Positions 14,451 to 24,556 of a DNA stretch of 42,803 nt are shown here, in pieces. Position numbers and translations under genes: made by a program. Positions within the stretch are counted from its first letter, which is position 1. The number at the start of each line of letters is the position of its first letter. This stretch comes from an uncultured Clostridia bacterium (GTDB lineage: Bacteria; Bacillota; Clostridia; Oscillospirales; Ruminococcaceae). Below the pieces are notes generated by a model that saw only the letters and a list, made by a program, of their open reading frames with translations, searched no databases and had not been told where the DNA came from. Location: assembly GCA_947629335.1 (NCBI GenBank), contig CANRDI010000016.1:1-42803 (forward strand), given 5' to 3'.

Positions 14451-16388
14451 ATGGAAAAGAAGAAATTTTATATAACTACCCCGATATATTACCCTTCGGG
14501 AAATCCGCATATCGGACATTGTTATACGACCGTAGCGTGTGATACGATTGCCCGCTTTAAGCGTATGCAGGGCTATGACGTTATGTTTTTGACGGGAACG
14601 GACGAACACGGAATGAAGATCGAACAAAAGGCAAAGTCTCTCGGTATAACTCCGAAAGAATATGTCGATCCGATTGTCGAAAACTTTAAGCGCCTTTGGA
14701 AAGTTATGGGAATAAGCAACGACCGCTTTATCCGCACGACCGACGATTATCACATAAAGACCGTCCAGTCGGTTTTCAAAAAGCTGTACGACAAGGGATA
14801 TATATACAAGGGCGAGTACACGGGAAAATACTGTACGCCGTGCGAGAGCTTCTGGACGGAAAGCCAGCTCGATGAAAACGGCTGTTGTCCAGACTGTCAC
14901 AGACCCGTTATTGACGCGCACGAAGAAGCGTACTTCCTTAAAATTTCGGACTTTGCCGACAGGATAGAAAAATTCCTCACCGAAACGGATTATCTTTCGC
15001 CGAAGTCGCGCGTAAATGAAATGGTGAATAATTTCATAAAGCCGGGGCTTGAGGATCTGTGCGTGTCGAGAACGTCTTTCACATGGGGAATACCCGTTAC
15101 GTTTGATGAAAAGCACGTCGTTTATGTATGGGTAGACGCGCTGACAAACTATATAAGCGCGCTCGGATATGAAAACGACGCTTATAACGATTTTGACAGA
15201 TATTGGCCCGCGGATATGCACATGACGGCAAAGGAAATAGTAAGGTTCCATTCCATTGTCTGGATAATCATACTGATGATGCTCGACCTTCCTCTTCCGA
15301 AAAAACTTTACGGTCACGGCTGGATAAACTTCAACGGGCAGAAAATGTCAAAATCAGTAGGAAACGTTATCGATCCGTTTATTCTTGCAGAGCGCTACGG
15401 AGCGGACGCGGTGCGCTATCAGATAATGAGGGATATGCCGTTCGGTTCGGACAGCAACTTCTCGAACGAAATTATGATAAACCGCATAAACTCGGATCTC
15501 GCAAACGACCTCGGAAATTTAGTTTCAAGAACGGTTGCAATGGCTGACAAATATTTCGGCGGGGTATTGCCGTCAGAGCGCGAAGCAGAGCCTCTCGACA
15601 GCGAACTTACAGATATGGCAAAGGCGCTTTGCGAAAAGGTTTCGCCCCTTATAGAAGAAGCGAAGCTCTCAAATGCCCTTGAAGAAATATTCAAAGTGGT
15701 TTCGAGAGCAAACAAGTATATCGACGAAACTGAGCCTTGGAAACTCGGAAAGGACGAAAGCAAAAAAGCGCGTCTTGCGTCGGTTTTGTACAATCTGCTT
15801 GAAACAATAAGAATTTGCTCGGCGCTTCTTCTGCCGTTTATGCCCGCGACAATGCCGAAAGTATTTGAGCAGATAGGTGCAAAGCCGGAAGATGTCGGAT
15901 ACGATACTCTCGGAACATTCGGAAAACTGCCCGAAAATGTTGCTGTGAAAAAGGGAGAAGTGCTGTTTCCGAGAATTGACATTGAAAAGGAAATCGACGA
16001 GCTGAATGCCCTCTTAAAGCCCGAAAAGACCGTTCGAGAGGACGAAGACCTCGACAAAGCGAACATCATAAGCATTGACCAATTTTCCGAGATAAAGCTC
16101 AGAAGCGGCGAAATAACCGCCTGCGAGAAGATACCGAAAGCGAAAAAGCTCTTAAAGCTCACCGTTGACGACGGCAGACAGGGCAGGCAGATTGTTTCGG
16201 GGATCGCAAAATGGTATAAGCCCGAAGATCTTGTAGGAAAAAAGATAGTTTTCGTGGCGAATTTAGCCCCTGCAAAGCTCTGCGGAGAGCTTTCGGAGGG
16301 AATGATATTAGCGTGCGACGCGGGAGAGGACGACGTGAGGGTGTTGTTCCTCGATAATGACGTTCCGAACGGAAGCACGATACGATAA
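14451..16388 (+). CDS. metG: Methionyl-tRNA synthetase
   Basis: A 645-residue class I synthetase with the HIGH motif at residues 20-23 and KMSKS in GQKMSKSVGN. A zinc-binding knuckle with paired cysteines (CTPCESFW, CCPDCHRP) lies in the connective peptide. The anticodon-binding helical domain occupies about 370-520. The C-terminal about 110 residues form the Trbp111/EMAP-II-like tRNA-binding domain (IKLRSGEITACEKIPKAKKLLKL), which supports dimerisation. AGAAAGGTG precedes the ATG. All essential motifs are intact. Confidence 0.97.
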   Translation: MEKKKFYITTPIYYPSGNPHIGHCYTTVACDTIARFKRMQGYDVMFLTGTDEHGMKIEQKAKSLGITPKEYVDPIVENFKRLWKVMGISNDRFIRTTDDYHIKTVQSVFKKLYDKGYIYKGEYTGKYCTPCESFWTESQLDENGCCPDCHRPVIDAHEEAYFLKISDFADRIEKFLTETDYLSPKSRVNEMVNNFIKPGLEDLCVSRTSFTWGIPVTFDEKHVVYVWVDALTNYISALGYENDAYNDFDRYWPADMHMTAKEIVRFHSIVWIIILMMLDLPLPKKLYGHGWINFNGQKMSKSVGNVIDPFILAERYGADAVRYQIMRDMPFGSDSNFSNEIMINRINSDLANDLGNLVSRTVAMADKYFGGVLPSEREAEPLDSELTDMAKALCEKVSPLIEEAKLSNALEEIFKVVSRANKYIDETEPWKLGKDESKKARLASVLYNLLETIRICSALLLPFMPATMPKVFEQIGAKPEDVGYDTLGTFGKLPENVAVKKGEVLFPRIDIEKEIDELNALLKPEKTVREDEDLDKANIISIDQFSEIKLRSGEITACEKIPKAKKLLKLTVDDGRQGRQIVSGIAKWYKPEDLVGKKIVFVANLAPAKLCGELSEGMILACDAGEDDVRVLFLDNDVPNGSTIR

Positions 16389-16531
16389 CCAATAATCAAC
16401 AGCAAGCAGCAAAAACACTGCCGCTTCGGTGCGTAAGATGCCGAAAACGGCAACAGCAAATGTAAACAACAAAAGAAACGGACATTCTCAGGGAAGGGAG
16501 GTCAGTAGGAGAAAGTTCTCCGAAATATATT

Positions 16532-17182
16532 ATGGATATATCAAGAATGGCAGACATTGCGTCCGTCAATCAGACTAATCTGACAAAATCAGTCGAACGG
16601 CGCACAGAAACGAAAAGCTCGACGCTTGCGTCGGAACATACCGACAGTTTTGTAAAATCGCAGGCGGCGTTCATACCCGCCTATACCAAGCGCTCCGCTC
16701 AAAAACAACAGGCGGACAACAACCTTACCCAAAAGGAAAACTCAGGAGAAGAAGCACTCAAAAAGATCGACGCCGAATCCGCTAAAGCTCCCGAAGAACT
16801 TCTAACAAAGGGAGTAAGCCATATACTGCGCGCAATGTTTGTAAAGCAGGGCGAGGTGCTTTCGGGAAACGTTCCGAGCGTCGGGGCGAAAATGTATGCC
16901 GAAGAACTTCTGTCACAGCTCAGACAGATGTACGGAAATTCTCCCGCAGAGGAAAATTCCGAAGAATACTGGCAGCCCGACGAGACCGCCACAAGAATGC
17001 TCATTTTCTTTGACGCGGTGAATATAGAAAATACGGGCGGAATGTCGAAAAAAGCACTGCTTGAACGGTCGTTTTTAAGCGCGTTCAACGATACGGAAAG
17101 GCTCTTTGGCGGAAGAGGTATGCTCCCGCTCGAATGTTATGAAACCAAACAGCTTGTTTCAGAGGCGTATTTTAACCGATAA
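16532..17182 (+). CDS. Hypothetical hydrophilic protein (DUF5610-like?)
   Basis: A 216-residue protein without signal peptide or membrane segments. The N-terminal 90 residues are polar and low in complexity (TNLTKSVERRTETKSST, SAQKQQADNNLTQKEN). The C-terminal half is helical and contains EEYWQPDETATRMLIFFDAVN, resembling the motif I associate with DUF5610 proteins; that link is tentative. Spacing to the nearest GGAGG is long (about 30 nt), so translation may start at the second ATG (MADIAS, 16547). It lies between metG and a 100-residue gene, all on the plus strand. Function unknown. Confidence 0.65.
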   Translation: MDISRMADIASVNQTNLTKSVERRTETKSSTLASEHTDSFVKSQAAFIPAYTKRSAQKQQADNNLTQKENSGEEALKKIDAESAKAPEELLTKGVSHILRAMFVKQGEVLSGNVPSVGAKMYAEELLSQLRQMYGNSPAEENSEEYWQPDETATRMLIFFDAVNIENTGGMSKKALLERSFLSAFNDTERLFGGRGMLPLECYETKQLVSEAYFNR

Positions 17183-17241
17183 AAAAGAAATTCGGCTGAA
17201 ACAAAAATAAAATAATAATTATATTATAAAGGAGACAGCTT

Positions 17242-17544
17242 ATGTTTTGTGCAGGATCTAAGATAACTTTTAAGGACGGAAGAATTGCCGCAGCAAGAAA
17301 CGCAAACGAACTTGAAAAGGTTTTTAATATGACAACGGATTTTTCGGCAGTAAACTGCTTTGCGGATTCGATAGGTCTTGAAGCGGCGCTTACCGATAAC
17401 AGCGGAACTTTTATGTGGTCGAACAGAGACACAGGCGAAAAATATACCGTTACGGCAAATACTCTCGACGACGTAAAGAAAATTTCTTTAGAGTTTATGA
17501 AAACGGGCGAAAGATGTCCCGGATATAACTGGAGCAAACAGTAA
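17242..17544 (+). CDS. Small conserved hypothetical protein
   Basis: A 100-residue protein with a strong ribosome binding site (AAAGGAGACAGCTT before the ATG). It is soluble, with a mixed alpha/beta pattern (KITFKDGRIAAARNANELEKV, GTFMWSNRDTGEKYTVTAN, LDDVKKISLEFMKTGE), and ends in CPGYNWSKQ. I do not recognise a family. Its stop is followed after one base by the tatD start, so the two are probably translationally coupled. Confidence 0.7.
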   Translation: MFCAGSKITFKDGRIAAARNANELEKVFNMTTDFSAVNCFADSIGLEAALTDNSGTFMWSNRDTGEKYTVTANTLDDVKKISLEFMKTGERCPGYNWSKQ

Positions 17545-17545
17545 A

Positions 17546-18310
17546 ATGGGAATTTTTGACACCCATGCGCATTACTTAAAGCGGGATTTTCCCGAAGATT
17601 TAGAACAGGTGCTGAACGAACTGCCTGAGAAGAACGTTGAGCGCGTTATTGCGGTAGGCTGTAATTTAGAGGCTTCAAGGGAAGAAATTGAGCTTGCGCA
17701 AAGGTTCAGTTGGATCTATGCGTCAGCGGGCATTCACCCCGAAGACGCGGGAAATTTACCCGAAAACTGGGAAGAACAACTTGAAGAAATGCTCAAAATG
17801 CCGAAAGTTGCTGCGCTCGGAGAAATAGGGCTTGACTATCACTATGACGACGCTCCCGCGAAAGACGTTCAGCGCAGGGTTTTCATAAAACAGCTCGAAA
17901 CGGCAAAACGGCTCGATATGCCCGTAATTATCCACTCGCGCGACGCCTGCGCCGAAACAATGGAAATTTTGAGGGAGTATAAGCCGAAGGGCGTTATGCA
18001 CTGTTTTTCTTATTCCGCAGAAACGGCAATTGAAGTAGTTAAGCTCGGAATGTATATAGGATTTACGGGAGTATTGACGTTTAAGAATGCAAAAAAAGCA
18101 GTTCAGGCGTGCGAGGTCATACCGACAGACAGACTTCTGCTCGAAACAGACTGCCCGTATATGGCTCCCGAACCGCATAGGGGCGAGCGCTCGGACAGCT
18201 CCATGATAAAATATACAGCCGCTAAAATGGCTGAAATAAAGGGAGTTTCGCCAGAGGAAATGATCGAAATTGCCAACAAAAACGGCAGGAGGCTGTTTTT
18301 CGGAGAATAA
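17546..18310 (+). CDS. tatD: TatD-family metal-dependent hydrolase
   Basis: A 254-residue TIM-barrel hydrolase, a predicted cytosolic deoxyribonuclease/nuclease of the TatD/YcfH family. Metal ligands are seen in FDTHAHY (His7, His9), GEIGLDYHY, IIHSRDA, MHCFSY and LLETDCPYMAPEPHRG. The length is typical. It overlaps nothing but starts one base after the small upstream gene. The GEIGLDY and ETD segments are intact, so it is probably active. Confidence 0.93.
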   Translation: MGIFDTHAHYLKRDFPEDLEQVLNELPEKNVERVIAVGCNLEASREEIELAQRFSWIYASAGIHPEDAGNLPENWEEQLEEMLKMPKVAALGEIGLDYHYDDAPAKDVQRRVFIKQLETAKRLDMPVIIHSRDACAETMEILREYKPKGVMHCFSYSAETAIEVVKLGMYIGFTGVLTFKNAKKAVQACEVIPTDRLLLETDCPYMAPEPHRGERSDSSMIKYTAAKMAEIKGVSPEEMIEIANKNGRRLFFGE

Positions 18311-18346
18311 GCCCTGAAATAATTATTATTTTTATGAAAGGAGAAA

Positions 18347-18388
18347 ATGGAAAGGAAAATTTCTCAAGCTGTCAGTTTGCTGAAATGA
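18347..18388 (+). other. 13-codon frame with a strong ribosome binding site
   Basis: AAAGGAGAAA stands directly before an ATG that reads MERKISQAVSLLK then stop. It lies 167 nt before the CBS/CorC gene, whose own ribosome binding site is poor. It could be a leader peptide or the cut-off beginning of the CBS gene after repeat insertion at 18407-18437. Confidence 0.3.
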
Positions 18389-18406
18389 GAAAACACGGCT
18401 TGATTT

Positions 18407-18437
18407 TCAATTCTAACCTCTTGCCTCTAACCTCTGA
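18407..18437 (-). repeat. Heptad-like repeat (TTAGAGGTAAGAGG family)
   Basis: On the minus strand: GTCAGAGGTTAGAGGCAAG, AGGTTAGAATTGAAA. The trailing AGAATTGAAA(A/G)TCAAG is shared with the copy at 20099-20140, showing that the repeated unit extends beyond the heptads. Confidence 0.65.
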
Positions 18438-18515
18438 CGTGTTGCTTTAAGCAGCAAAAAACCCACAAGGTCTGACAAGCGGTTTGAAAGAGAATGTTCC
18501 TTTCCGAGATTCTAT

Positions 18516-19469
18516 ATGGAAACTGACGGTTCCCGAAGTAGCACGGACAATCAACACATTGAACAAAACGAACACAAAACGGCAAGAGTGCTTTTAGCGC
18601 CGCTGATATGGCTTGAAAGAGGGCTTTCGGCGCTGCTTAAAAAAGCTCTCGGAGCAAACTATGCGGACGTTACCGAAGACGAGGTAATGGATCTCGTAGA
18701 CGCACTGGCAAAAGATGAAGAAGAAGGCGGCATAGAAGAAGATTCCGCGCAGATGATAAACAATATCTTCGAGTTTGCGGGACTTACGGCGGCGGACGTT
18801 ATGACGCACAGAACGGCTATCGTGGGCATTGATGTTAATACAATTACGCTCGACGACCTTATCTACACCGCGCTTGACCTCGGATTTTCGAGAATACCCG
18901 CTTATGACGGAACTATAGATAAGATAGTGGGAATTATAATTGTAAAGGACTTGCTTTGCCTTATAGGAAAGCAGGATCTTTCCGACTTTAAGATCGAGGA
19001 TTTTCTGCGCGACGTAAGTTTTATACCCGAAGCGTGTCCGTGTTCTGAAATTTTTAAGACAATGAACAAGCTGAAAGCAGGAATGGCGGTCGTTGTAGAC
19101 GAATACGGAGGAACGGCGGGAATTGTCACGCTCGAAGATATAATCGAGGCGGTAATGGGCAATATTCAGGACGAGTATGACGACGAAAAGAGTGAAATAA
19201 CGCGCATTGATGATGACACCTATGAAGTTTCGGGAGAAGCCGACCCCGAAGATGTTTTCAAGGAATTCGGAATTGAACTGCCCGAAGACCACGAGTATGA
19301 GACAATAGCGGGCTTTGTCACGGACAAGCTCGGATATATCCCCGAAGGGGCGGATATTGTGCCGCCGTCTGTCGAATATGAGGGCGTAAAGCTCATTGTT
19401 TTACAGGTCGAGGACAGGAATATACTTAAAATACGCGTTATGAGAATTTCAGAAGAAGAGGATAACTGA
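18516..19469 (+). CDS. CBS-domain HlyC/CorC-family protein
   Basis: A 317-residue protein of the CorC/HlyC type without the CNNM membrane domain. After a variable N-terminus (about 1-60), two CBS domains (about 85-205) contain VMTHRTAIVGIDVNTITLDDL, RIPAYDGTIDKIVGI and AGMAVVVDEYGGTAGIVTLEDIIEAVMG. A CorC_HlyC domain follows (about 230-310: YEVSGEADPEDVFKEFGI, TIAGFVTDKLGYIPEGA). Family members are linked to magnesium/cobalt homeostasis; the hemolysin label is historical. The first CBS begins directly after a short amphipathic stretch, so it is probably peripheral. The ribosome binding site before 18516 is weak. Confidence 0.88.
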   Translation: METDGSRSSTDNQHIEQNEHKTARVLLAPLIWLERGLSALLKKALGANYADVTEDEVMDLVDALAKDEEEGGIEEDSAQMINNIFEFAGLTAADVMTHRTAIVGIDVNTITLDDLIYTALDLGFSRIPAYDGTIDKIVGIIIVKDLLCLIGKQDLSDFKIEDFLRDVSFIPEACPCSEIFKTMNKLKAGMAVVVDEYGGTAGIVTLEDIIEAVMGNIQDEYDDEKSEITRIDDDTYEVSGEADPEDVFKEFGIELPEDHEYETIAGFVTDKLGYIPEGADIVPPSVEYEGVKLIVLQVEDRNILKIRVMRISEEEDN

Positions 19470-19470
19470 T

Positions 19471-20130
19471 TTGGCTGTATCAAAGAAAAAACAAGCCGCC
19501 GAAATTATCGCGCGGCTAAAAGAAGAATACCCGCAAGTAAAATGTGCGCTTATTTATCAAAAGCCGCATGAATTGCTTATAGCGACGCGCTTGTCTGCAC
19601 AATGCACCGACAAGCGCGTAAATATAGTTACACCCGCGCTTTTTGAGAGATTTCCGACAATAGAAGCGTTTGCAGACGCCGATATTTCCGAAGTCGAAAA
19701 GTACATACAGTCCTGCGGGCTGTTTCACACAAAGGCAAGGGACATTGTGGAAATGTGCAGACAGCTAAGGGATATTTATAATTCGACAGTTCCCGACAGC
19801 ATTGAGGAACTTGTAAAACTTTCGGGAGTAGGCAGAAAGACTGCGAATTTAATTGTCGGCGACCTGTACGGAAAACCCGCAATGGTCTGCGACACGCACG
19901 TTATACGCATTACAAACAAGTTAGGTCTTTCAAAGGGAAAAGACGCGGTTTCTGTCGAAAAACAGCTCCGCGAAATAATCCCGCCCGACGAGGGAATTTT
20001 GTTCTGCCACAGGCTCGTATGGCACGGCAGAGGAGTTTGTACTGCAAGAAATCCGAAATGCAGCGAGTGCGTGCTGAAAGATTTGTGCAAAAATAGAGAT
20101 AAGAGATTAGAGGTAAGAAGTAAGAATTGA
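19471..20130 (+). CDS. nth: Endonuclease III
   Basis: A 219-residue base-excision repair glycosylase/AP lyase acting on oxidised pyrimidines. It has the helix-hairpin-helix with catalytic Lys (LSGVGRKTANLIVGD, Lys123), the catalytic Asp (VCDTHVIRITNKLGL, Asp141), and the 4Fe-4S ligands C190-x6-C197-x2-C200-x5-C206. The start is TTG, one base after the stop of the upstream CBS gene, with AGAAGAGGA as a likely ribosome binding site. The last residues (RLEVRSKN) come from a copy of the TTAGAGG repeat, as in mtaB. Confidence 0.95.
   Translation: MAVSKKKQAAEIIARLKEEYPQVKCALIYQKPHELLIATRLSAQCTDKRVNIVTPALFERFPTIEAFADADISEVEKYIQSCGLFHTKARDIVEMCRQLRDIYNSTVPDSIEELVKLSGVGRKTANLIVGDLYGKPAMVCDTHVIRITNKLGLSKGKDAVSVEKQLREIIPPDEGILFCHRLVWHGRGVCTARNPKCSECVLKDLCKNRDKRLEVRSKN
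20099..20127 (+). repeat. Heptad-like repeat at the nth 3' end
   Basis: ATAAGAGATTAGAGGTAAG, AAGTAAGAATTG covers the last codons and stop of nth. Confidence 0.7.
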
Positions 20131-20195
20131 AAGTCAAGCGGCGTATCTACTATCTGAGCTTGCCGATGATTTGACTTACTATACAGGAGATTAAA

Positions 20196-20981
20196 ATGAA
20201 ATACTGCACTAAAGAATGGTATGAAACAATGCAGAGAACAAGCTTTCATCTGCTTTTGAGGGCAAACAAGAAAGCGGAGAAGTTTTCAGAAGAGTTTTAC
20301 CGTTATGTTTACGAGCAAAGAGAAAAAGAGGAACTTAAAATTGCCGAAGAATCGTCGAAAGCAAGGTTTGAAGATATTTTTGACCAGCTTGATTTTCCGA
20401 ATATAGATGAGTATAACAAAGCCCGCGAAGATTATGTTCCCCCGAAATTCGACCCCGAAGATTTAAAGGCAAAGTTTGCAGACGCTCAGAAATACAATAT
20501 AGAATTGCTCGAAAACTTGCTTCCCGAATATATACTTGAAAAGGTCGCGGATATACGGGTACTGGCGCTGGACTATTGCACGAACGAAGTAAAATGGCTT
20601 ATCGAAAATTTCTGCGAGGGAAACGAAAAGAAAACCGAACGTACCATGGACGAACTTATGAAAGCGGAAAAACGGGAGTTCGGCGAAAAAATGCCCGAAT
20701 TTACAAAAGAGAGTTTTCACGACTGTGAGATAACTGAGTTTGAAAAAGACGGCAGGGATATTGTCATAAGCTTTGACAATTCGGGAGGATTTACCGACTG
20801 CACCGGCATTGTATTCAAAAATGCCGAAATAATCGAGCAGGACGGAGATATAATCGATGCGGTATGGCTGTATGACGAGATATACAAGACGGAAAACGGA
20901 TTTGAGATACACGCGCTTTTAACGGGAGAAGATCTGAAATATTTTACCGTAAGGTGTGAAGATACTGAATTTATACGCTGA
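20196..20981 (+). CDS. DUF4085-like protein
   Basis: A 261-residue soluble protein. The opening MKYCTKEWYETMQRTSFH and the charged helical N-terminal region (to about 150) followed by a beta-rich part (FHDCEITEFEKDGRDIVISFDNSGGFTDCTGIVFKNAEI) fit the DUF4085 family as I remember it. No catalytic motif is visible and the function is unknown. ACAGGAGATT precedes the ATG. The next gene starts 15 nt after its stop, so the two are likely co-transcribed. Confidence 0.7.
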   Translation: MKYCTKEWYETMQRTSFHLLLRANKKAEKFSEEFYRYVYEQREKEELKIAEESSKARFEDIFDQLDFPNIDEYNKAREDYVPPKFDPEDLKAKFADAQKYNIELLENLLPEYILEKVADIRVLALDYCTNEVKWLIENFCEGNEKKTERTMDELMKAEKREFGEKMPEFTKESFHDCEITEFEKDGRDIVISFDNSGGFTDCTGIVFKNAEIIEQDGDIIDAVWLYDEIYKTENGFEIHALLTGEDLKYFTVRCEDTEFIR

Positions 20982-20995
20982 AATGGAGCAAGAAA

Positions 20996-21787
20996 ATGGA
21001 ATTTGAGATAATTGACTTTCATACCCACCCTTTTAAAGTAGCCGAAGAGAATATTTGCAGGCACAAAGAGTACTGCAATATGTCTGCCCAAAACACGCCC
21101 CAATATCTGAAAAGCCTCGGAATTTCGCATATCTGCGGATCGGCGCTGAGCTTAAACAGAAAAGATCTTCCAAAAGACGTTTCGCTTTGGGATAAGATAG
21201 CGCTTTCAAATAAGACTGCGCTGGAGCTTGCAGAGCAATACAACGGGTTTTATACTCCCGGATTTCACGTCCATCCTGCCTATATCCGAGAGAGCTGTGA
21301 GGAAATTGAAAAAATGAGCAAGCGTGGAGTTAAGCTCATAGGCGAACTTGTGCCGTATATGTGCGAATGGTCGGACTATTCGTGCAGGGAATTTGACGAG
21401 ATACTTGACGTTGCACAAATGTATGATATGGTGGTGAATTTCCACACCATCGACAACGACCAGATAGACGAAATGGTCAGAAAGCACCCGAAGGTGACGT
21501 TTGTCGCGGCTCATCCGGGCGACGGCGAAAATCCGCAAAGGCATTTCGAGAGAATGAAGATGAGCGAGAACTACTATCTCGATCTTTCGGGAACGGGAAT
21601 TTTCCGCCACGGAGTTTTAAGGCACGGCATAGACGAATGCGGCTCAGAGCGCTTTTTGTTCGGTTCGGATTTTCCGATTTGTTCGCCCGCGATGTATATA
21701 GGAGAAATTTTGCTGAACCCGATATATACTGATGAAGAGCGAAGAAATATATTTTCGCTGAATGCCAAAAGGCTGCTTAAAATATGA
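20996..21787 (+). CDS. Amidohydrolase family protein (amidohydrolase 2 type)
   Basis: A 263-residue TIM-barrel metal-dependent hydrolase. It begins with EIIDFHTHPF (metal ligands His9 and His11), followed by GFHVHPAY, VVNFHTID (a further His), FVAAHPGDGE and, near the end, FLFGSDFPICSP with the catalytic Asp. This arrangement fits the decarboxylase/hydrolase-like amidohydrolase_2 group. The substrate is not evident. GGAGC precedes the ATG. It is the last chromosomal gene before the mobile island. Confidence 0.88.
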   Translation: MEFEIIDFHTHPFKVAEENICRHKEYCNMSAQNTPQYLKSLGISHICGSALSLNRKDLPKDVSLWDKIALSNKTALELAEQYNGFYTPGFHVHPAYIRESCEEIEKMSKRGVKLIGELVPYMCEWSDYSCREFDEILDVAQMYDMVVNFHTIDNDQIDEMVRKHPKVTFVAAHPGDGENPQRHFERMKMSENYYLDLSGTGIFRHGVLRHGIDECGSERFLFGSDFPICSPAMYIGEILLNPIYTDEERRNIFSLNAKRLLKI

Positions 21788-21842
21788 AAAGCAAAGGGAG
21801 CGCATTTTGGAAACGCCAGATAAGGAAGTAATTATGTAGGGG

Positions 21843-21878
21843 ATACGGTGCAGAGTCGGAAATGGCTCTGCACCGTAT
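21843..21878 (+). terminator. Terminator at the island's left edge
   Basis: A perfect 13-bp stem, ATACGGTGCAGAG (21843-21855) and CTCTGCACCGTAT (21866-21878), is followed by TCTTTTG. It would end transcription from the amidohydrolase side and sits 8 nt from the recombinase stop codon, so it marks, or is part of, the left end of the island. Confidence 0.7.
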
Positions 21879-21885
21879 TCTTTTG

Positions 21886-23552
<1,667 letters not shown>

Positions 23553-23638
23553 TTTTGAAAATTCTCCTTTCCGACAACCGGCGCTGCAAAGGCAATATTA
23601 GTTTACAACGCCCGGACGTCTTTTTCCAATGTGTGAAG

Positions 23639-23911
23639 CTAAATCAGCTTTTCCGAGAGGATCAGCCGCTTGAACTGCTCCAATACGCTTTCTTTACCCT
23701 TGGTGCTAAAATGGGTGCTGATGTCATAAGTCGTGCCGCCGATTTTCAGAGAAAATTCGTCCTCTCCCCGAAAATACACCAATTCGCCGCTTTCAATACA
23801 AGCGTTGGGATTTTTGCACGGGATCGATTCGGATACATCTTCCTCAACGGGCTTCGGCGGAAGCATCCAAATAACATTGGGATTGGTTGTGAAACCGTCA
23901 TTTGCTTTCAT
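23639..23911 (-). CDS. Transposon-encoded protein TnpW
   Basis: A 90-residue protein with the TnpW pattern: a proline-rich middle (MLPPKPVEED) and a conserved end (KIGGTTYDISTHFSTKGKES, then EQFKRLILSE). TnpW genes accompany TnpX-type recombinases in mobilisable transposons of Clostridia; their role is unknown. It lies between the recombinase and the parB remnant on the same strand, with AGGTGAGG before the ATG. It is intact, unlike its neighbours. Confidence 0.75.
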   Translation of the reverse strand: MKANDGFTTNPNVIWMLPPKPVEEDVSESIPCKNPNACIESGELVYFRGEDEFSLKIGGTTYDISTHFSTKGKESVLEQFKRLILSEKLI

Positions 23912-24556
23912 AGTCGTTCACCTCACCTTTCGTCCCAGTTTTTCTGCAGGATGAGGAATTTAAGGTAATGCTCGCATGCTTTGAGAACGAAATCCTCCGC
24001 CTGTTTGGAATTGGCGTTTGGAACATATTTGCGAATTTGCTCCATCGGCAGCTTGAACATCTCCCGTTGGTTGGCTTTTTCTTCCCGCATAATGCCTTCG
24101 ATGACCTCATCGGTGAGCAGTCCGTCCCGATCCGCCTTATGAAGCCGGAATGCCTGCGAGTAGGACGGGGTGCAGTCGTTGATTTCACATTGCTCTAAAA
24201 TCGCTTTCTGCGCCCACGGTTCCAGATACGAAAGCTCCACGCCCACCGACAGCGCCATATTGCCCTCGTCCATCTTTTCGAGAAATTCGGGAATCAGGTA
24301 GGTCAGGCGGATATAACGCTGTACTTGCGCACGGCTCTCACCACTGTCGGCTCCGAGAACTTCATCGCTCTTTCGCTTCGTCTCAAGTTGAGACGAAGTG
24401 CCTGATGCTTGATTGCATCGTATTTCATCTTGTACGCAAACGCCTTTTCACTGGGCAGGATATGCTCCCGGTGAAGGTTGCTGTCCACAAGCATAACTGC
24501 CGCTTTATTCCGATCGATGGCATAATCAAAACAATGCGTGAAACGTGTGGTTTGCT

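Noticed and set aside
14379-15317. 312-codon frame opposite metG
   Set aside because: Shadow of the metG codon pattern; metG motifs are intact on the plus strand.
15419-16459. 346-codon frame opposite the metG 3' half
   Set aside because: Ser/Phe-rich antisense shadow without a ribosome binding site or recognisable domain.
21787-21842. tRNA or direct-repeat attachment site at the island's left edge
   Set aside because: No cloverleaf and no stretch shared with 37480-37600 was found.
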